Positions 26,708 to 37,519 are shown, numbered from the stretch's first letter. The stretch: 64,000 nucleotides of DNA from Pediococcus claussenii ATCC BAA-344 (GCF_000237995.1 NC_016605.1:992001-1056000), one strand, 5' to 3'. Notes: generated by a model not told the origin, from the letters alone. Numbers and translations are program-made.

Positions 26708-28909
26708 ATGGACAATCAAAATCCAAATCAAGGTGGCCGTGTTATGCGTAGAACACAGCATACACAGCTTAAAAATAACAAAAAGCATTTTAGTTGGTGG
26801 AAAAAAGCACTACTTGGTATTATCGGCTTTTTTGTACTAATTTTTGTCTTAGGGGCGGGACTCTTCATGTACTATGCGAAGGATTCACCAAAGATCACAA
26901 GAACTCAATTAGCAAGTGATAATGCAACCGTTGTTTACGATGCAAACGGTAAGGAATTAACACGGCTAGGAGCTCAAAATCGAGACTACGTTAACCGCAA
27001 AGATATTCCAAGAACTTTAAAACGTGCAATTGTTTCTATTGAAGACCGTCGTTTTTACAAAAATGACGGTGTCGACCCGATTCGTATCGCAGGCGCCGCT
27101 GTCGCTAATGTAACGGGATCCTCCCTCGGATTACAGGGTGCAAGTACACTTACACAACAATTAGTTAAACTTTCTGTTTTCTCAACCGATGCTTCAGATC
27201 GAACAATCCGAGTTAAGGCTCAAGAAGCTTGGTTAGCACTCAAAGTTGATAAAGAATATAGTAAGGATCAGATTTTAGAGTTTTATATAAATAAAGTTTA
27301 CATGGGCAACGGGGTCTACGGTATGCAAACCGCAGCAGAATATTACTTCGGTAAAAAGCTAGATAAATTAAATTTATCTGAATTAGCTCTTTTAGCCGGC
27401 ATGCCACAATCACCAACCGTTTATGATCCTACACGTAACCCGCAGTACGCTACTGCTCGACGTAACACTGTTCTTCAGGCCATGGTTGAAAACAAAGAAA
27501 TCTCAAGCACTGATGCAGCAAAAGCTAAAAAAGTTAGTGTAAAATCTGGCCTATCAAGCACTCATGGAACTCTTGATACTTCTAAGACCAAAGATAAAAT
27601 TATTGACCCCTACCTGAAACAAGTCCTTGCTGAGTTGCAGAAAAAAGGCTTTGATCCTAACAAAGGTGGTCTAAAAGTTTACACCAATATGGATTACGGT
27701 GCCCAAAAAGAAATGTATAATCTTGCAAATGATGGCACCACCATTCAGTTCCCTGATGACAAGTTCCAAGTTGGGGCTACTATGGTAAATAACGACAACG
27801 GAAAAATTGTTGCAATGTTGGGTGGAAGAAAAACAGGTGATGTTACGTGCGGCTTAAATCGCGCTGTCCAAACTGATCGAAGTTCTGGTTCAACTGCTAA
27901 GCCACTAATGGACTACGGGCCTGCGTTCCAATACCTAAACTGGCCAACTTATCGTAAGGTTAAAGATATTCCATTTACTTATCCAGGAACGGAAAGTCCA
28001 ACCAAGCCAAATGGAATCAAGCTTTATGATTTTGATAAAAAGTACGAAGGTACTATGACTGTTAGAAATGCCTTAATTCAGTCTCGAAATATTCCAGCAA
28101 TTAGAACCCTTCAAGATGTTGGAATGTCAAGAGCAACCGAGTTCTTAAAGAACTTAGGAATCAGTCAGAAAAAAGAATACGACTTAGTTAATGGTATTGG
28201 CTTATATATTTCTACTTTACAAGAAGCCGCAGCGTATGCAGCATTTGCAAACGGTGGTTCATATCATTCTCCATACTATATTAGTAAGATTGAAACTCAA
28301 AGTGGTAAAACATACAAATTTGGTACGACTACTGATAAAGCAATGAGTGCAGGAACAGCATTTATGATGACATCTATTCTTAAGGGTGTTACAACTGATC
28401 CAATGGGTTCTGGTACCGCTGCTGATATTCCTGGTTTGAATGTTGCTTCAAAAACTGGTACCGTTTCATACCCTGATAGTATTGCTAATCAATATCCAAG
28501 TGATGCAGCAAGTGATTCTTGGATGACAGGTTACACTAAGAACTACTCCCTATCAGTTTGGACAGGTTATGATCATGCAAATACTCCAACAGGTTTCTTG
28601 ACACAACAACAAACAACCATCGCTCAACTTGTTTGGAAATACATGATTTCATATATGGCTCAGTCTTCTCCAAACACAGATTGGACTCAACCATCGTCTG
28701 TTGTTTCTAAAGGTAATAACGAATATGCTTTCGCTGGAAAATCATATTCAAATACTGGAGCAAGTGATCTAGATAGTAAGAATAACAGTGGATCCGCAAG
28801 TTCAAGTGCCTCAAGTAATAATGGTACTAATTCAACTGGTACGACTACTGGTAATACAACAACAAATGGTAACAATTCTGTTGCTACCTCACCTTTTACT
28901 ACAAGATAG
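26708..28909 (+). CDS. ponA: Class A penicillin-binding protein 1A
   Basis: Bifunctional peptidoglycan synthase anchored in the membrane. In the 733 residues there is a basic cytosolic start and a membrane helix (about 34-54). The glycosyltransferase domain has EDRRFYKNDGVD near residue 115, GASTLTQQL and NKVYMGNGVYGMQ. The transpeptidase has SxxK as STAK in SSGSTAKPL near residue 396, SxN as SRN, and KTGT near 583. All catalytic motifs are present. The last 60 residues are a low-complexity Ser/Asn/Thr/Gly tail, typical of secreted linkers. It is cotranscribed with recU and closed by a strong hairpin. Confidence 0.96.
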   Translation: MDNQNPNQGGRVMRRTQHTQLKNNKKHFSWWKKALLGIIGFFVLIFVLGAGLFMYYAKDSPKITRTQLASDNATVVYDANGKELTRLGAQNRDYVNRKDIPRTLKRAIVSIEDRRFYKNDGVDPIRIAGAAVANVTGSSLGLQGASTLTQQLVKLSVFSTDASDRTIRVKAQEAWLALKVDKEYSKDQILEFYINKVYMGNGVYGMQTAAEYYFGKKLDKLNLSELALLAGMPQSPTVYDPTRNPQYATARRNTVLQAMVENKEISSTDAAKAKKVSVKSGLSSTHGTLDTSKTKDKIIDPYLKQVLAELQKKGFDPNKGGLKVYTNMDYGAQKEMYNLANDGTTIQFPDDKFQVGATMVNNDNGKIVAMLGGRKTGDVTCGLNRAVQTDRSSGSTAKPLMDYGPAFQYLNWPTYRKVKDIPFTYPGTESPTKPNGIKLYDFDKKYEGTMTVRNALIQSRNIPAIRTLQDVGMSRATEFLKNLGISQKKEYDLVNGIGLYISTLQEAAAYAAFANGGSYHSPYYISKIETQSGKTYKFGTTTDKAMSAGTAFMMTSILKGVTTDPMGSGTAADIPGLNVASKTGTVSYPDSIANQYPSDAASDSWMTGYTKNYSLSVWTGYDHANTPTGFLTQQQTTIAQLVWKYMISYMAQSSPNTDWTQPSSVVSKGNNEYAFAGKSYSNTGASDLDSKNNSGSASSSASSNNGTNSTGTTTGNTTTNGNNSVATSPFTTR

Positions 28910-28914
28910 GCAAC

Positions 28915-28958
28915 CAAAAAACGATGAATTTGAAATTAATTTCAAATTCATCGTTTTT
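28915..28958. terminator. Bidirectional terminator ponA / dnaD
   Basis: AAAAACGATGAATTTGAAA mirrors TTTCAAATTCATCGTTTTT around a 4-6 nt loop between convergent genes. Confidence 0.94.
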
Positions 28959-28966
28959 ATTTTGCA

Positions 28967-29701
28967 TTATTTAATGGAGCCGTCTTCACCAAATCTAAAG
29001 ATTGGAATTTGAACCGCCTTTTTAGGCTTTTCATTTGAATTCACTTGTTTACGCTCACCTTTTCTAACATCTCGTACATATGCCTCGACCTGTTGAGCTG
29101 TCTTAATATTTCTTTTTTCCCATGAAAGTAAAATTCGATCCATATATTTAAGGCTATATGCTTGGTTTAATGTCGCTTCTTTTAACGCCGCCCTTATAAG
29201 CTCTGGTGAATAATGATCGTCTTCCATCCACGCATTTATACTTTCTATCTCCAATGGCGATAATGGTCTATTGAATTCTAATTGTATTTGATCAAAAATA
29301 GCTTCCTTATCATCCTGTTTAACTTGACTAACAGCCTTATTCTTTTCCTCTTTCAATTTAACTTGATCACCCTTCAATAAGGCGATCAGTTTTTGATCAA
29401 GTAATTTGAAATCATAAAAATCAGTTTGTTGTCCGCGTTCATTTTTACGTTGGCTAATACTCATTATTTTTTTCTGTTGCAATGATTGAAGTAAACTATA
29501 TAAATTCTGAATATCTGTCCCAATATAATTAGCTAACGCATCCATTTCAGGGAAAAAATTACCCCTGCCCTGCTCTTTTTTTATCTGAAGATAAAGTAAA
29601 AACTCGTCATTCGACATGCCGAGTTTTTTAAAATTATCCATCAATAAATTAGGGACAGTGGTACTTCCGTCTTGCAATATTTTTAATAATATTTCATCCA
29701 T
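28967..29701 (-). CDS. dnaD: DnaD-domain replication initiation protein
   Basis: Primosome protein that remodels DNA with DnaB and DnaI when forks are restarted. From ATG 29701 (GGAGG 7 nt upstream) it has 244 residues. An N-terminal winged helix (FFPEMDALANYIGTDIQNLYSLL) and a C-terminal DnaB2/DnaD domain with RPLSPLEIESINAWMEDD are followed by the YxxxI helix (LKYMDRILLSWEKRNIKT). The C-terminus is basic. A longer open frame into asnS is rejected. It follows asnS in the usual dinG-ypmB-asnS-dnaD order. Confidence 0.93.
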   Translation of the reverse strand: MDEILLKILQDGSTTVPNLLMDNFKKLGMSNDEFLLYLQIKKEQGRGNFFPEMDALANYIGTDIQNLYSLLQSLQQKKIMSISQRKNERGQQTDFYDFKLLDQKLIALLKGDQVKLKEEKNKAVSQVKQDDKEAIFDQIQLEFNRPLSPLEIESINAWMEDDHYSPELIRAALKEATLNQAYSLKYMDRILLSWEKRNIKTAQQVEAYVRDVRKGERKQVNSNEKPKKAVQIPIFRFGEDGSIK

Positions 29702-29721
29702 AACTGCCTCCAACACTAGTT

Positions 29722-31023
29722 CTAGGGATTCAAACGATTCAATAAACGTGGAAATGGAATGGCTTCTCGAATATGACTTTCTCCAGTAATCCATGTGATC
29801 GCTCTTTCGAGTCCCAATCCAAATCCTGAATGCGGCACCGAACCATATCTGCGTAAGTCTAAATACCAATCATATGCTTCGGGATCTAAACCAGCTGCTT
29901 TAATGGCTGCCTCTAGTTTATCAAAATCATCTTCCCTTTCAGAGCCCCCAATAATTTCTCCATATCCTTCAGGTGCCAAAAGATCCGCACATATATATAC
30001 ATCATCACGAGTTGGATGTGGTTTCATGTAAAATGGCTTGATAGCCTTGGGATAGTTCAAAATAAAGACTGGCTGATCAAATTGCTCTGCTAAATATGTT
30101 TCTTCTGGCGAACCAAAGTCAGCTCCCCATTGAATCTCAGGAAAATCTCCCGACTCCTGTAACATTTCAATAGCTTTATCATATGAAATTTTAGGATAAG
30201 GTAGCTTAGTATACTTCTTTAAAATCTCAGGATCCCGTCCGAGAAGTGATAATTCATACTCACAATTATCTAAAACACTTTGTACGAGAAAAGCAACATA
30301 ACGTTCTTGTACTTCCAGGCTTTCTTCTTGATGCATGAATGCCATTTCAGGTTCAATCATCCAAAATTCAATTAGATGACGTCGTGTTTTTGATTTTTCT
30401 GCCCTGAAGGTTGGTCCAAATGAGAATACCTTATCAAAAGCAAGTGCACCAGCTTCTTCATATAGCTGGCCACTTTGTGATAAATATGCTTCCTTATCAA
30501 AATACTTAGTTTTAAATAGTTCTGTCGTGCCTTCTGGAGCACTTCCAGTTAGGATTGGAGCGTCAATTTTTATATAACCCTCTTTATTAAAAAACACATA
30601 TGTCGCACGAATAATTTCATTTCTGATAACCATCATGGCATGGGGCTTTGTTGAACGGAGCCATAGGTGACGATGATCGAGCAAGAAATCAATACCGTGT
30701 TCTTTGGGAGTAATAGGATAATCTTCACTTTCACCCACTACTTTCAAACCTGAAACTTCAATTTCGAAACCAAAATGTGAACGAGTATCTTCGTGAATTA
30801 CACCCGTTATAATCATACTTGTTTCTTGACGTAAATGACGAATTAATTCATATAAATCGTCTCCAAGCTGACTTTTAACAGCTACCCCCTGAAAAAATGC
30901 TGTTCCATCTCTCAATTGTAAAAATGAAATTTTTCCACTAGAGCGCTTATCAGTCAACCACGCACCGATTTCAACTTCTTGATCTACGTAATCCTTTGCA
31001 TCAATAATGTTAATTTTCTTCAA
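29722..31023 (-). CDS. asnS: Asparaginyl-tRNA synthetase
   Basis: Class II synthetase charging tRNA-Asn. It has 433 residues with an N-terminal OB-fold anticodon domain ([17 protein letters not shown]). Motif 1 lies around [20 protein letters not shown], motif 2 is [25 protein letters not shown], and motif 3 is [11 protein letters not shown] near the end. The asparagine-type signature STT region and the absence of the Asp-type insertion favour AsnRS. The start is TTG at 31023, because AGGAG lies 7 nt before it and overlaps an upstream GTG. No T-box is seen upstream; it is internal to the dinG operon. Confidence 0.95.
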   Translation of the reverse strand: MKKINIIDAKDYVDQEVEIGAWLTDKRSSGKISFLQLRDGTAFFQGVAVKSQLGDDLYELIRHLRQETSMIITGVIHEDTRSHFGFEIEVSGLKVVGESEDYPITPKEHGIDFLLDHRHLWLRSTKPHAMMVIRNEIIRATYVFFNKEGYIKIDAPILTGSAPEGTTELFKTKYFDKEAYLSQSGQLYEEAGALAFDKVFSFGPTFRAEKSKTRRHLIEFWMIEPEMAFMHQEESLEVQERYVAFLVQSVLDNCEYELSLLGRDPEILKKYTKLPYPKISYDKAIEMLQESGDFPEIQWGADFGSPEETYLAEQFDQPVFILNYPKAIKPFYMKPHPTRDDVYICADLLAPEGYGEIIGGSEREDDFDKLEAAIKAAGLDPEAYDWYLDLRRYGSVPHSGFGLGLERAITWITGESHIREAIPFPRLLNRLNP

Positions 31024-31034
31024 ACCAATCACTC

Positions 31035-31529
31035 CTAATAAGTATTTACCGCATTAATTATTTTCCCCGAATCAAAGGCAACTGTCTTCACTACTAGATG
31101 ATTAGCCTTAGAAATATAACTGACAACCCATACCGCTTGGTTTTTGTAATACCCAAAAGAAGTATTTGTGATCTGATCAATTTTTGACTTTTTAATTACA
31201 GTATTGATCGCTGTCTGTTTTGAAACACCCTTTGCTCGGTTAAAAACTTGTAACTTTTTGCCCTTATTGCTTACAACCACAAGGACATCTTTTCCACTCC
31301 GTTTACCAGTAACCGAATATTGTGGATCACCATGCGTAAATCGCATAACACTTCCGATACTGGTCAATCCCACTTTTTTCTTAACCAAACTAGTAACCTG
31401 TTTATCTGTTTGACGGACAGGAGCAACCAATTCATTTGAAATAAGCAAGATGATACCAACGAGGCTAACTACAATAATCGTTAGGATGATCAGAAACGGG
31501 TGTTTTCCTTTTTTATTTCTTCGTTCCAT
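31035..31529 (-). CDS. YpmB-like membrane-anchored protein (DUF5590)
   Basis: A 164-residue protein with a basic start, one membrane helix (about 12-33) and an outside region of two PepSY-like repeats. The repeats show [12 protein letters not shown] and [26 protein letters not shown]. The start is ATG 31529, 8 nt after GGAGG. It lies between dinG and asnS as YpmB does in Bacillus. Function unknown. Confidence 0.85.
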   Translation of the reverse strand: MERRNKKGKHPFLIILTIIVVSLVGIILLISNELVAPVRQTDKQVTSLVKKKVGLTSIGSVMRFTHGDPQYSVTGKRSGKDVLVVVSNKGKKLQVFNRAKGVSKQTAINTVIKKSKIDQITNTSFGYYKNQAVWVVSYISKANHLVVKTVAFDSGKIINAVNTY

Positions 31530-31597
31530 ACTCAATCCCTCCAATTACTTTACTACCGCTCTAAATTATATCCCATTTGATACTACTAAATAAAGGG

Positions 31598-34378
31598 TCA
31601 TTTGGATCGATAAAAATTTTTTAAATCATTTCTAATTTTTTCAACATCATTTATTTTGTTTTCAACACCATTAGGAAGCTGACTAATAAACTGTTTGCCA
31701 TATTTACGATCGATAATACGACGATCTAAAACAACGACAGCTCCTCTATCATCACTTTTCCGAATAACCCTACCAATCCCTTGCTTAAAAGTTAATAATG
31801 CATCAGGAAGTAAGAAGCTCTGAAAGACATTCTTAGATGTTACCTTTGCCAATTGGGAAAGTTTATCCTCAGGCGATCTGAATGGTAACCTGGTAATTAT
31901 TAAATATTCTAATTGGTCACCTGGAAAATCCACCCCCTCCCAAAAACTTGCTGCTCCTAAAACAATTGCATTTTCTTCATCGTTGAACTCACGAATTATT
32001 TTTGCACGGGAACCGTTAATTCCTTGTGCTAAAACTTTACGATCCTCATTTAGATCTGTCATTCTTAATAACCCATAAACATGTGCCAAAGTTTCCAAAG
32101 AATTAAACAACACTAAGGTTTGTTTATCAATACCCTTAGTTAATTTATAAATACTTTCTGCTAAAAATTGTTCATAGTTTTGGTAACTTTTTTCTTGAGA
32201 TATTGAAAAATCAGAGTCGAGAACCTCAAATTTAAGTCTATTTTTGTAGTCAATTTCAGAATTAAAAGTTCTAATCTTTGTCGAATCAGAATTAAAATCA
32301 AAATTTTGCAAAAAATACTTTCGATTATGACCAGCAAATAATGTTCCACCGATTAGCAACGTTTTTGCAAAAGTTTTTTCTACCTTCGAGTTATAAAAGG
32401 CAGTTGCTTCAGCAATTTCTCTTGCTACTCTTATTGACCTTTGATCATGATTTGCACCAACCAATACCGAAAAGACCTCTCCTTTTGGTTTCTTTTGGAT
32501 AATTTTTTTCATCATTTCGTACGCAATTTCAAAGATTTCCGCGTCTGTTTGAATGTTCAATAGCAAATCACGATCTTCACTCAACAAATAATCTTCGTTA
32601 CTTTGCTGTATCAGCTTTTGAATTGCAACCATACCATTCGCTAAATCATCGTATATTCGTTTCCATTCTGCATTCTTTCTAAGAAGAAAAGATGTATCAA
32701 TCGCTAATTCAAATGGTTGTCCTGTTAACTGCGTATGGGTAAATTTTTTTACAAATTTAGCAAAAAGGATTGCTTGAAAATCCTCAATATCATTTGTTAA
32801 TCTAAGCAAAACGTTCTGAGTACTCTGTAGATCATTTTGTGAAAGGCGGGTAGCTTGTCCATTGCGCTGAGTTTTAAATAGCCAGTCTTTTATATTTTCA
32901 TTAATCTTTGTAACCTTATTTAGGAGTGTTGTTAAATCAATAATAATTTCATTGAATTGTTTTAAATCACTCACAAAATGTTGGGCTTCATCAACTACCA
33001 AGAAGGGGCTATTATAATTATTCTTTTTTACAAATTCATCAATATTTTTAATCAAAAAATTATGATTTGTAATTAAGACATTAGCAGTCTGTCGCCGAGC
33101 TAGATTTCTTCGATAAAAATCAAACTCGAAAAAGGGATTAGTTTCCCCTTGTATTGCCCCTCCACGATAACGAACTTCTTCAATAAAGTTAGAAAAACCA
33201 ACATGCTGATTGATTTCATCCAAATCACCAGTATTTGTTTCAAGTAACCAGACCATCACTTTCATTGCAAGTAATTTCGATTCCTTACTTAGTTGTCCAT
33301 TCTTCAATTGTTTTTCTAACAGATTAAGATCCAAATAATTGTGATTAGACTTAACTATTTCTAAGTTTATGGGAGTTGGTAAAATACGATTTAATACCCT
33401 ATTTCCCTCCTGTAAAACTTGTTCCTGAAGGATGGTAGTCGGAACACTAACGACCATTTGTCTATTTTCAATCACACTAAGATAAGCTAACGGTAATAAA
33501 TATCCTAATGTTTTCCCCATTCCAGTCGGCGCCTCAATCACCAAGTTTTTAATATTTTCTTTTCTTAAATTACGAAACACATAGTTCATCAGTGATGATT
33601 GTGTTTTTCTAATAGCCAGGTAATCTCCAAACAAATGTTGCTTTTCCTTCTTCGTCATTGGAAATTCCGCGATCTTATCAAGCGGTGCCGTTTGATAACC
33701 ATCAGGTCTGCGTAATGCAATCCCATTTACGACGACCAAATTTGAAGGTAAATCTTTTTTTCGTTCTTTGTTTATATTTAATGCGTCTTTAACCACTTCA
33801 AAAGTATCCCTGGGAAGAGCTTCCCCCAGTTTAGCCAACTCTTTCAAAGTAACTAACGGCAACCCCTGTATCTTCTTAAGCAGGTGGATTAAGACATAGG
33901 CTGTTGCCCTAGAGTCACTATTTGCAGAATGCGGGTTTAAATGCTCTATGCCTAGATAATGGGTTAAATCTCTTAATCGATACCCAGGTGCCTTTGCAAA
34001 AATAACCTGACTTAGAGTAACCGTATCAATTGCTGGTGTATCAAGTGAAGGGTATCCACTCCTCATAAATTCATCATTCAAAAAAGGAAAGTCAAAATTC
34101 ACATTATGTGCTACAAAATTTGTTCCTTGTAACATTGCAAAAACTTTTCCAGCAATATCAGAAAATTTAGGCGCAGTATCAACCCTTTCTTGAGTAATCC
34201 CCGTTAGCCTTGTAATCATAGCAGGAACGGACCTCTCGGGATTCACATCACTACTATATTCATCAACAATTCGCCCATTCTCAATAAATGTACACCCAAT
34301 TTGTATTATTCGATTTTCGCCATTCATGTCATTGCCAGTCGTTTCTAAGTCAACAACAGCATATCTTTTATTTAACAT
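31598..34378 (-). CDS. dinG: DinG-type helicase with N-terminal DnaQ-like 3'-5' exonuclease domain
   Basis: A 926-residue two-part enzyme. Residues 1-165 form a DEDDh exonuclease (VDLETTGND, HNVNFDFPFLND, HSANSDSRATAYV). Residues 245-926 form a superfamily 2 XPD/DinG helicase with Walker A APTGMGKTLG, motif II DEAQH near 470, GAASFWEGVDFPG and QGIGRVIRKSDDRG. The four cysteines of the iron-sulfur cluster of E. coli DinG are not apparent, as expected for the Firmicute form, where nuclease activity dominates. It heads the dinG-ypmB-asnS-dnaD unit. Confidence 0.93.
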   Translation of the reverse strand: MLNKRYAVVDLETTGNDMNGENRIIQIGCTFIENGRIVDEYSSDVNPERSVPAMITRLTGITQERVDTAPKFSDIAGKVFAMLQGTNFVAHNVNFDFPFLNDEFMRSGYPSLDTPAIDTVTLSQVIFAKAPGYRLRDLTHYLGIEHLNPHSANSDSRATAYVLIHLLKKIQGLPLVTLKELAKLGEALPRDTFEVVKDALNINKERKKDLPSNLVVVNGIALRRPDGYQTAPLDKIAEFPMTKKEKQHLFGDYLAIRKTQSSLMNYVFRNLRKENIKNLVIEAPTGMGKTLGYLLPLAYLSVIENRQMVVSVPTTILQEQVLQEGNRVLNRILPTPINLEIVKSNHNYLDLNLLEKQLKNGQLSKESKLLAMKVMVWLLETNTGDLDEINQHVGFSNFIEEVRYRGGAIQGETNPFFEFDFYRRNLARRQTANVLITNHNFLIKNIDEFVKKNNYNSPFLVVDEAQHFVSDLKQFNEIIIDLTTLLNKVTKINENIKDWLFKTQRNGQATRLSQNDLQSTQNVLLRLTNDIEDFQAILFAKFVKKFTHTQLTGQPFELAIDTSFLLRKNAEWKRIYDDLANGMVAIQKLIQQSNEDYLLSEDRDLLLNIQTDAEIFEIAYEMMKKIIQKKPKGEVFSVLVGANHDQRSIRVAREIAEATAFYNSKVEKTFAKTLLIGGTLFAGHNRKYFLQNFDFNSDSTKIRTFNSEIDYKNRLKFEVLDSDFSISQEKSYQNYEQFLAESIYKLTKGIDKQTLVLFNSLETLAHVYGLLRMTDLNEDRKVLAQGINGSRAKIIREFNDEENAIVLGAASFWEGVDFPGDQLEYLIITRLPFRSPEDKLSQLAKVTSKNVFQSFLLPDALLTFKQGIGRVIRKSDDRGAVVVLDRRIIDRKYGKQFISQLPNGVENKINDVEKIRNDLKNFYRSK

Positions 34379-34493
34379 TTTTCTTCCCTCAATTCATTCC
34401 TTCTTAATTTTACCAAAAGATAAGGTTTAGAGCATAGAATAAACAGCAATATTAAGGTATCATTTAATTTGCATATAAAAAGGAGTGTAAAAT

Positions 34494-35420
34494 ATGGATA
34501 CTTTCCAATCGGCTAGTAATGCCAAGATTATACTCATTGGTGAACACAGCGTTGTTTATGGTGAGCCCGCCATTGCAATGCCCATAAAAAATATTCAAAC
34601 ACGTGTTCAAGTTGAACCAATTGCTGGTCCCATTTGGATTGAAAGTCGTTATTACTCTGGTACAATTTTATCTGAGCAAGCCAACAATTTAAGCGGCATA
34701 TTCCGATTAATTGAGGCTTGTTTTCAGCAGTTAAATCGTCCTTTGCAAAATGTTAAGATAACTATTAATAGTGATATACCTTCTGAGCGGGGGATGGGAT
34801 CGTCGGCGTCAACTGCAGTTGCAATAGTTCGTGGTATTTTTGGCTATTACAATCAGTCACTTAATCAGGCGACCCTTACTCAGCTCACTAATATTTCCGA
34901 GTCCGTCATTCACGGCAATCCAAGTGGACTCGATGTAGCAGCAACGAGTTCTTCTCTACCAATTTGGTATCAAAAAAAAAGGGAACTCTCTTATTTTCAT
35001 TCAAATCTGAATGGTTATCTTGTAATTGCTGATAGTGGCGTCAAGGGTAAAACAGATGAAGCCGTTTCTCGGGTCCGTCTTAAGGTTTCACAAAATGCTG
35101 AGGCATTACAACGAATTAAGCATCTCAGTTCGCTCACTCATGATGCTCGAACAGCAATTGAATTAAATCAAATTGACGACCTAGGATTGATTTTTAATGA
35201 GGCCCATCAAGATTTAAAATATTTAGGAGTTAGCGACCCTTCAGTTGAAACACTTATTAAAACGGCAAACCGGCATGGTGCTCTTGGTAGCAAGCTTACC
35301 GGAGGTGGCCTTGGCGGTTGTATTATCGCGCTTTCGGCCACCAAAAACACGGCCGAAAATTTAAGGTCAGCACTACTTAACAGTGGTGCAACTGAAGCTT
35401 GGATTGAACGCTTTGGATAA
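34494..35420 (+). CDS. mvk: Mevalonate kinase
   Basis: Phosphorylates mevalonate to 5-phosphomevalonate (GHMP kinase fold). The 308-residue protein has the N-terminal GEHSVVYGEPAIAMPI, the ATP loop SERGMGSSASTAVAIVRG near residue 98 with the conserved serines, the catalytic Asp region HGNPSGLDVAAT near 143 and the C-terminal KLTGGGLGGCIIAL. AAGGAG is upstream. It is first of a four-gene run to isopentenyl/dimethylallyl diphosphate. Weak promoter elements (TTAAGG and TATAAA, 16 bp apart) lie just before it. Confidence 0.96.
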   Translation: MDTFQSASNAKIILIGEHSVVYGEPAIAMPIKNIQTRVQVEPIAGPIWIESRYYSGTILSEQANNLSGIFRLIEACFQQLNRPLQNVKITINSDIPSERGMGSSASTAVAIVRGIFGYYNQSLNQATLTQLTNISESVIHGNPSGLDVAATSSSLPIWYQKKRELSYFHSNLNGYLVIADSGVKGKTDEAVSRVRLKVSQNAEALQRIKHLSSLTHDARTAIELNQIDDLGLIFNEAHQDLKYLGVSDPSVETLIKTANRHGALGSKLTGGGLGGCIIALSATKNTAENLRSALLNSGATEAWIERFG

Positions 35421-35425
35421 AAACT

Positions 35426-36436
35426 ATGAATAATACTCATAATAAAACTGGTTTTGCACGTGCTCATACTAATATTGCACTTGTTAAATACTGGGGGAAA
35501 AGTGATGAAGATCTTATACTACCAACTAATGACAGTATTTCATTAACTTTAAGGGACTTCTATACAGATACAGAGGTAACTTTTGAAAAAAATATTAAAA
35601 AAAACAAGCTCTGGATTAATGGCAGCCGAGTTGATGATTCCAAACTGCTTCGTGTTAATAGAGTGATTGATTTAGTAAAGAAAAAGTTTAAAATCAATCA
35701 ATTTGCCAGCATAAAGTCAGTAAACCACGTCCCTACATCTGCAGGGCTTGCATCTTCGGCATCGGCAATGGCAGCTTTATCGGGCGCCGCTTGGAAAGCT
35801 GCGACAGACCTAGCTCCTGACCTGCGAGAACTATCAAAAATTGCTCGCATTGGGTCTGGTTCTGCGTCAAGGTCCATTTATGGCGGATTTGTACGTTGGC
35901 ATCGTGGAATTGATCATGATACTTCCTTTGCCACCCCTATTCCAACTAAAAATTTTGACGATTTGAGAATTATCACAGTAGTGGTTAATTCCGCGGCAAA
36001 AAAAATTCTAAGCACTAACGGAATGAAAAGCGTTGCACAAACTTCACCATTCTTTGATTCTTGGGTTCAGCAGGCTAATCAAGACGTAACCAAAATGATT
36101 AGTGCACTTGAAATCGGTGACTTTGACAAGTTAGGAATGATTGCAGAGCAAAATGCTATGCTGATGCATTCAACAACCCTTTCCGCCAACCCTGCTTTTA
36201 CTTATTTTGAACCTGCTACTTTACAAATTATCAATATAGTCCATCATCTCCGTGAAGATGGTATACATTGCTACTTTACAATCGATGCTGGACCAAATGT
36301 TAAAATTATTTGTCAACAGAATTCTGTGACAAGTATTAAAAATAAACTTCAACAAGATTTTAAACAGGACCAAATCATCGAAACTCAAGTTGGCCCTGGT
36401 ATTACATTTTCAAAAATAGAGGGAAATCATGATTAA
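35426..36436 (+). CDS. mvaD: Diphosphomevalonate decarboxylase
   Basis: ATP-dependent decarboxylation of 5-diphosphomevalonate to isopentenyl diphosphate. The 336-residue protein has NIALVKYWGKSDEDLILP at the start, the GHMP loop PTSAGLASSASAMAAL near residue 105, and the catalytic region GSGSASRSIYGGFVRW. The C-terminal DAGPNVKII is conserved. It starts 5 bp after mvk and its end overlaps the next gene by 8 bp. Confidence 0.96.
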   Translation: MNNTHNKTGFARAHTNIALVKYWGKSDEDLILPTNDSISLTLRDFYTDTEVTFEKNIKKNKLWINGSRVDDSKLLRVNRVIDLVKKKFKINQFASIKSVNHVPTSAGLASSASAMAALSGAAWKAATDLAPDLRELSKIARIGSGSASRSIYGGFVRWHRGIDHDTSFATPIPTKNFDDLRIITVVVNSAAKKILSTNGMKSVAQTSPFFDSWVQQANQDVTKMISALEIGDFDKLGMIAEQNAMLMHSTTLSANPAFTYFEPATLQIINIVHHLREDGIHCYFTIDAGPNVKIICQQNSVTSIKNKLQQDFKQDQIIETQVGPGITFSKIEGNHD

Positions 36437-37511
36437 AGAACAAGCACCTGGAAAATTATACATAGCTGGTGAATATGCAGTAGTTGAACCTGGTCACAGT
36501 GCCATTATTGTTGCATTAAATCAATTTGTGACAGCCAGCATCGAACCAACCACAAAAAAAGTCGGAAATATTATTTCTGAGCAGTTTCAAAATGACATTC
36601 TATCATGGCGTCGACAAGGCAATAAAATGATTGTTGATAATCGTGACAATCCTTATCACTATATTCTTTCTGCTATTTCAATAACAGAAGAATTAGCTTC
36701 CCTTTTAGACAAAAAGTTAATGACTTTTAATTTATATATATCTAGCGAATTAGATAGCAAAGATGGAAAAAAATATGGCTTGGGTAGCTCAGCGGCAGTT
36801 ACCGTTGCTACTATCAAAGCATTAGCTAAGTTCTATCAAATTAATCTAAACAAAGAGTTGCTATTTAAATTAGCTGCTATCGCCCATCTCGATGTTCAAG
36901 GAAACGGTTCTCTGGGAGATATCGCCGCAAGTGTTTATGGCGGGTGGATTGCGTATCACTCATTTAATCGTGACTGGCTCAGTAGTATTCGTAGAACCCA
37001 AGATTTAGAAACTATTTTAAAAACTACATGGCCTGATCTAAAAATTGAATTACTAACCCCCCCTTCTGACTTGGAATTATTGATCGGTTGGACTGGTTCT
37101 CCTGCTTCGACTTCAAATCTAGTCGATCAAGTTGCTTCGACTAGTTATCAAGAATCAACTCACTATACTCAGTTTTTAAGAGATAGCGAAATTTGCATTC
37201 AAGAACTAATAACCGGATTTAAAAATGGTGATTCAGTGGCCGTTCAACATGCAATTAATCAAAATCGAATTCTATTAAAAAAACTAAGCGCATTCAGTGG
37301 TGTTTTAATTGAAACACCTGAACTTTTAAAATTATGCGAAATTGCAAGTCAGTTTAATGGCGTTTCAAAATCATCTGGTGCTGGTGGAGGTGACTGTGGT
37401 ATCGTTCTCATCAATAAAAATGAGGATATTTCTGGTTTAAAGGAATCGTGGAGTAATAATTCAATCACACCACTTAACTTGGACGTTCATGACGTAACAG
37501 AAATTATGTAG
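36429..37511 (+). CDS. mvaK2: Phosphomevalonate kinase
   Basis: Phosphorylates 5-phosphomevalonate to the diphosphate. The 360-residue GHMP kinase has APGKLYIAGEYAVVEPGHSAI at the start, KYGLGSSAAVTVATIKAL near residue 116, GNGSLGDIAASVYGGWIAY and the C-terminal KSSGAGGGDCGIV. The start codon lies inside the end of mvaD, implying translational coupling. Third of the cluster. Confidence 0.96.
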   Translation: MIKEQAPGKLYIAGEYAVVEPGHSAIIVALNQFVTASIEPTTKKVGNIISEQFQNDILSWRRQGNKMIVDNRDNPYHYILSAISITEELASLLDKKLMTFNLYISSELDSKDGKKYGLGSSAAVTVATIKALAKFYQINLNKELLFKLAAIAHLDVQGNGSLGDIAASVYGGWIAYHSFNRDWLSSIRRTQDLETILKTTWPDLKIELLTPPSDLELLIGWTGSPASTSNLVDQVASTSYQESTHYTQFLRDSEICIQELITGFKNGDSVAVQHAINQNRILLKKLSAFSGVLIETPELLKLCEIASQFNGVSKSSGAGGGDCGIVLINKNEDISGLKESWSNNSITPLNLDVHDVTEIM

Positions 37512-37519
37512 GAGACTTT

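Noticed and set aside
28780-28909. Repetitive DNA at the end of ponA as a possible tandem repeat or CRISPR
   Set aside because: No fixed repeat unit or spacer pattern; it encodes a flexible protein tail.
28687-29012. Hydrophobic open frames on both strands at the end of ponA
   Set aside because: They are alternative readings of the low-complexity Ser/Thr/Asn tail of PBP1A.
31024-31100. T-box riboswitch ahead of asnS
   Set aside because: The gap to the upstream gene is too short and asnS is internal to the dinG unit.
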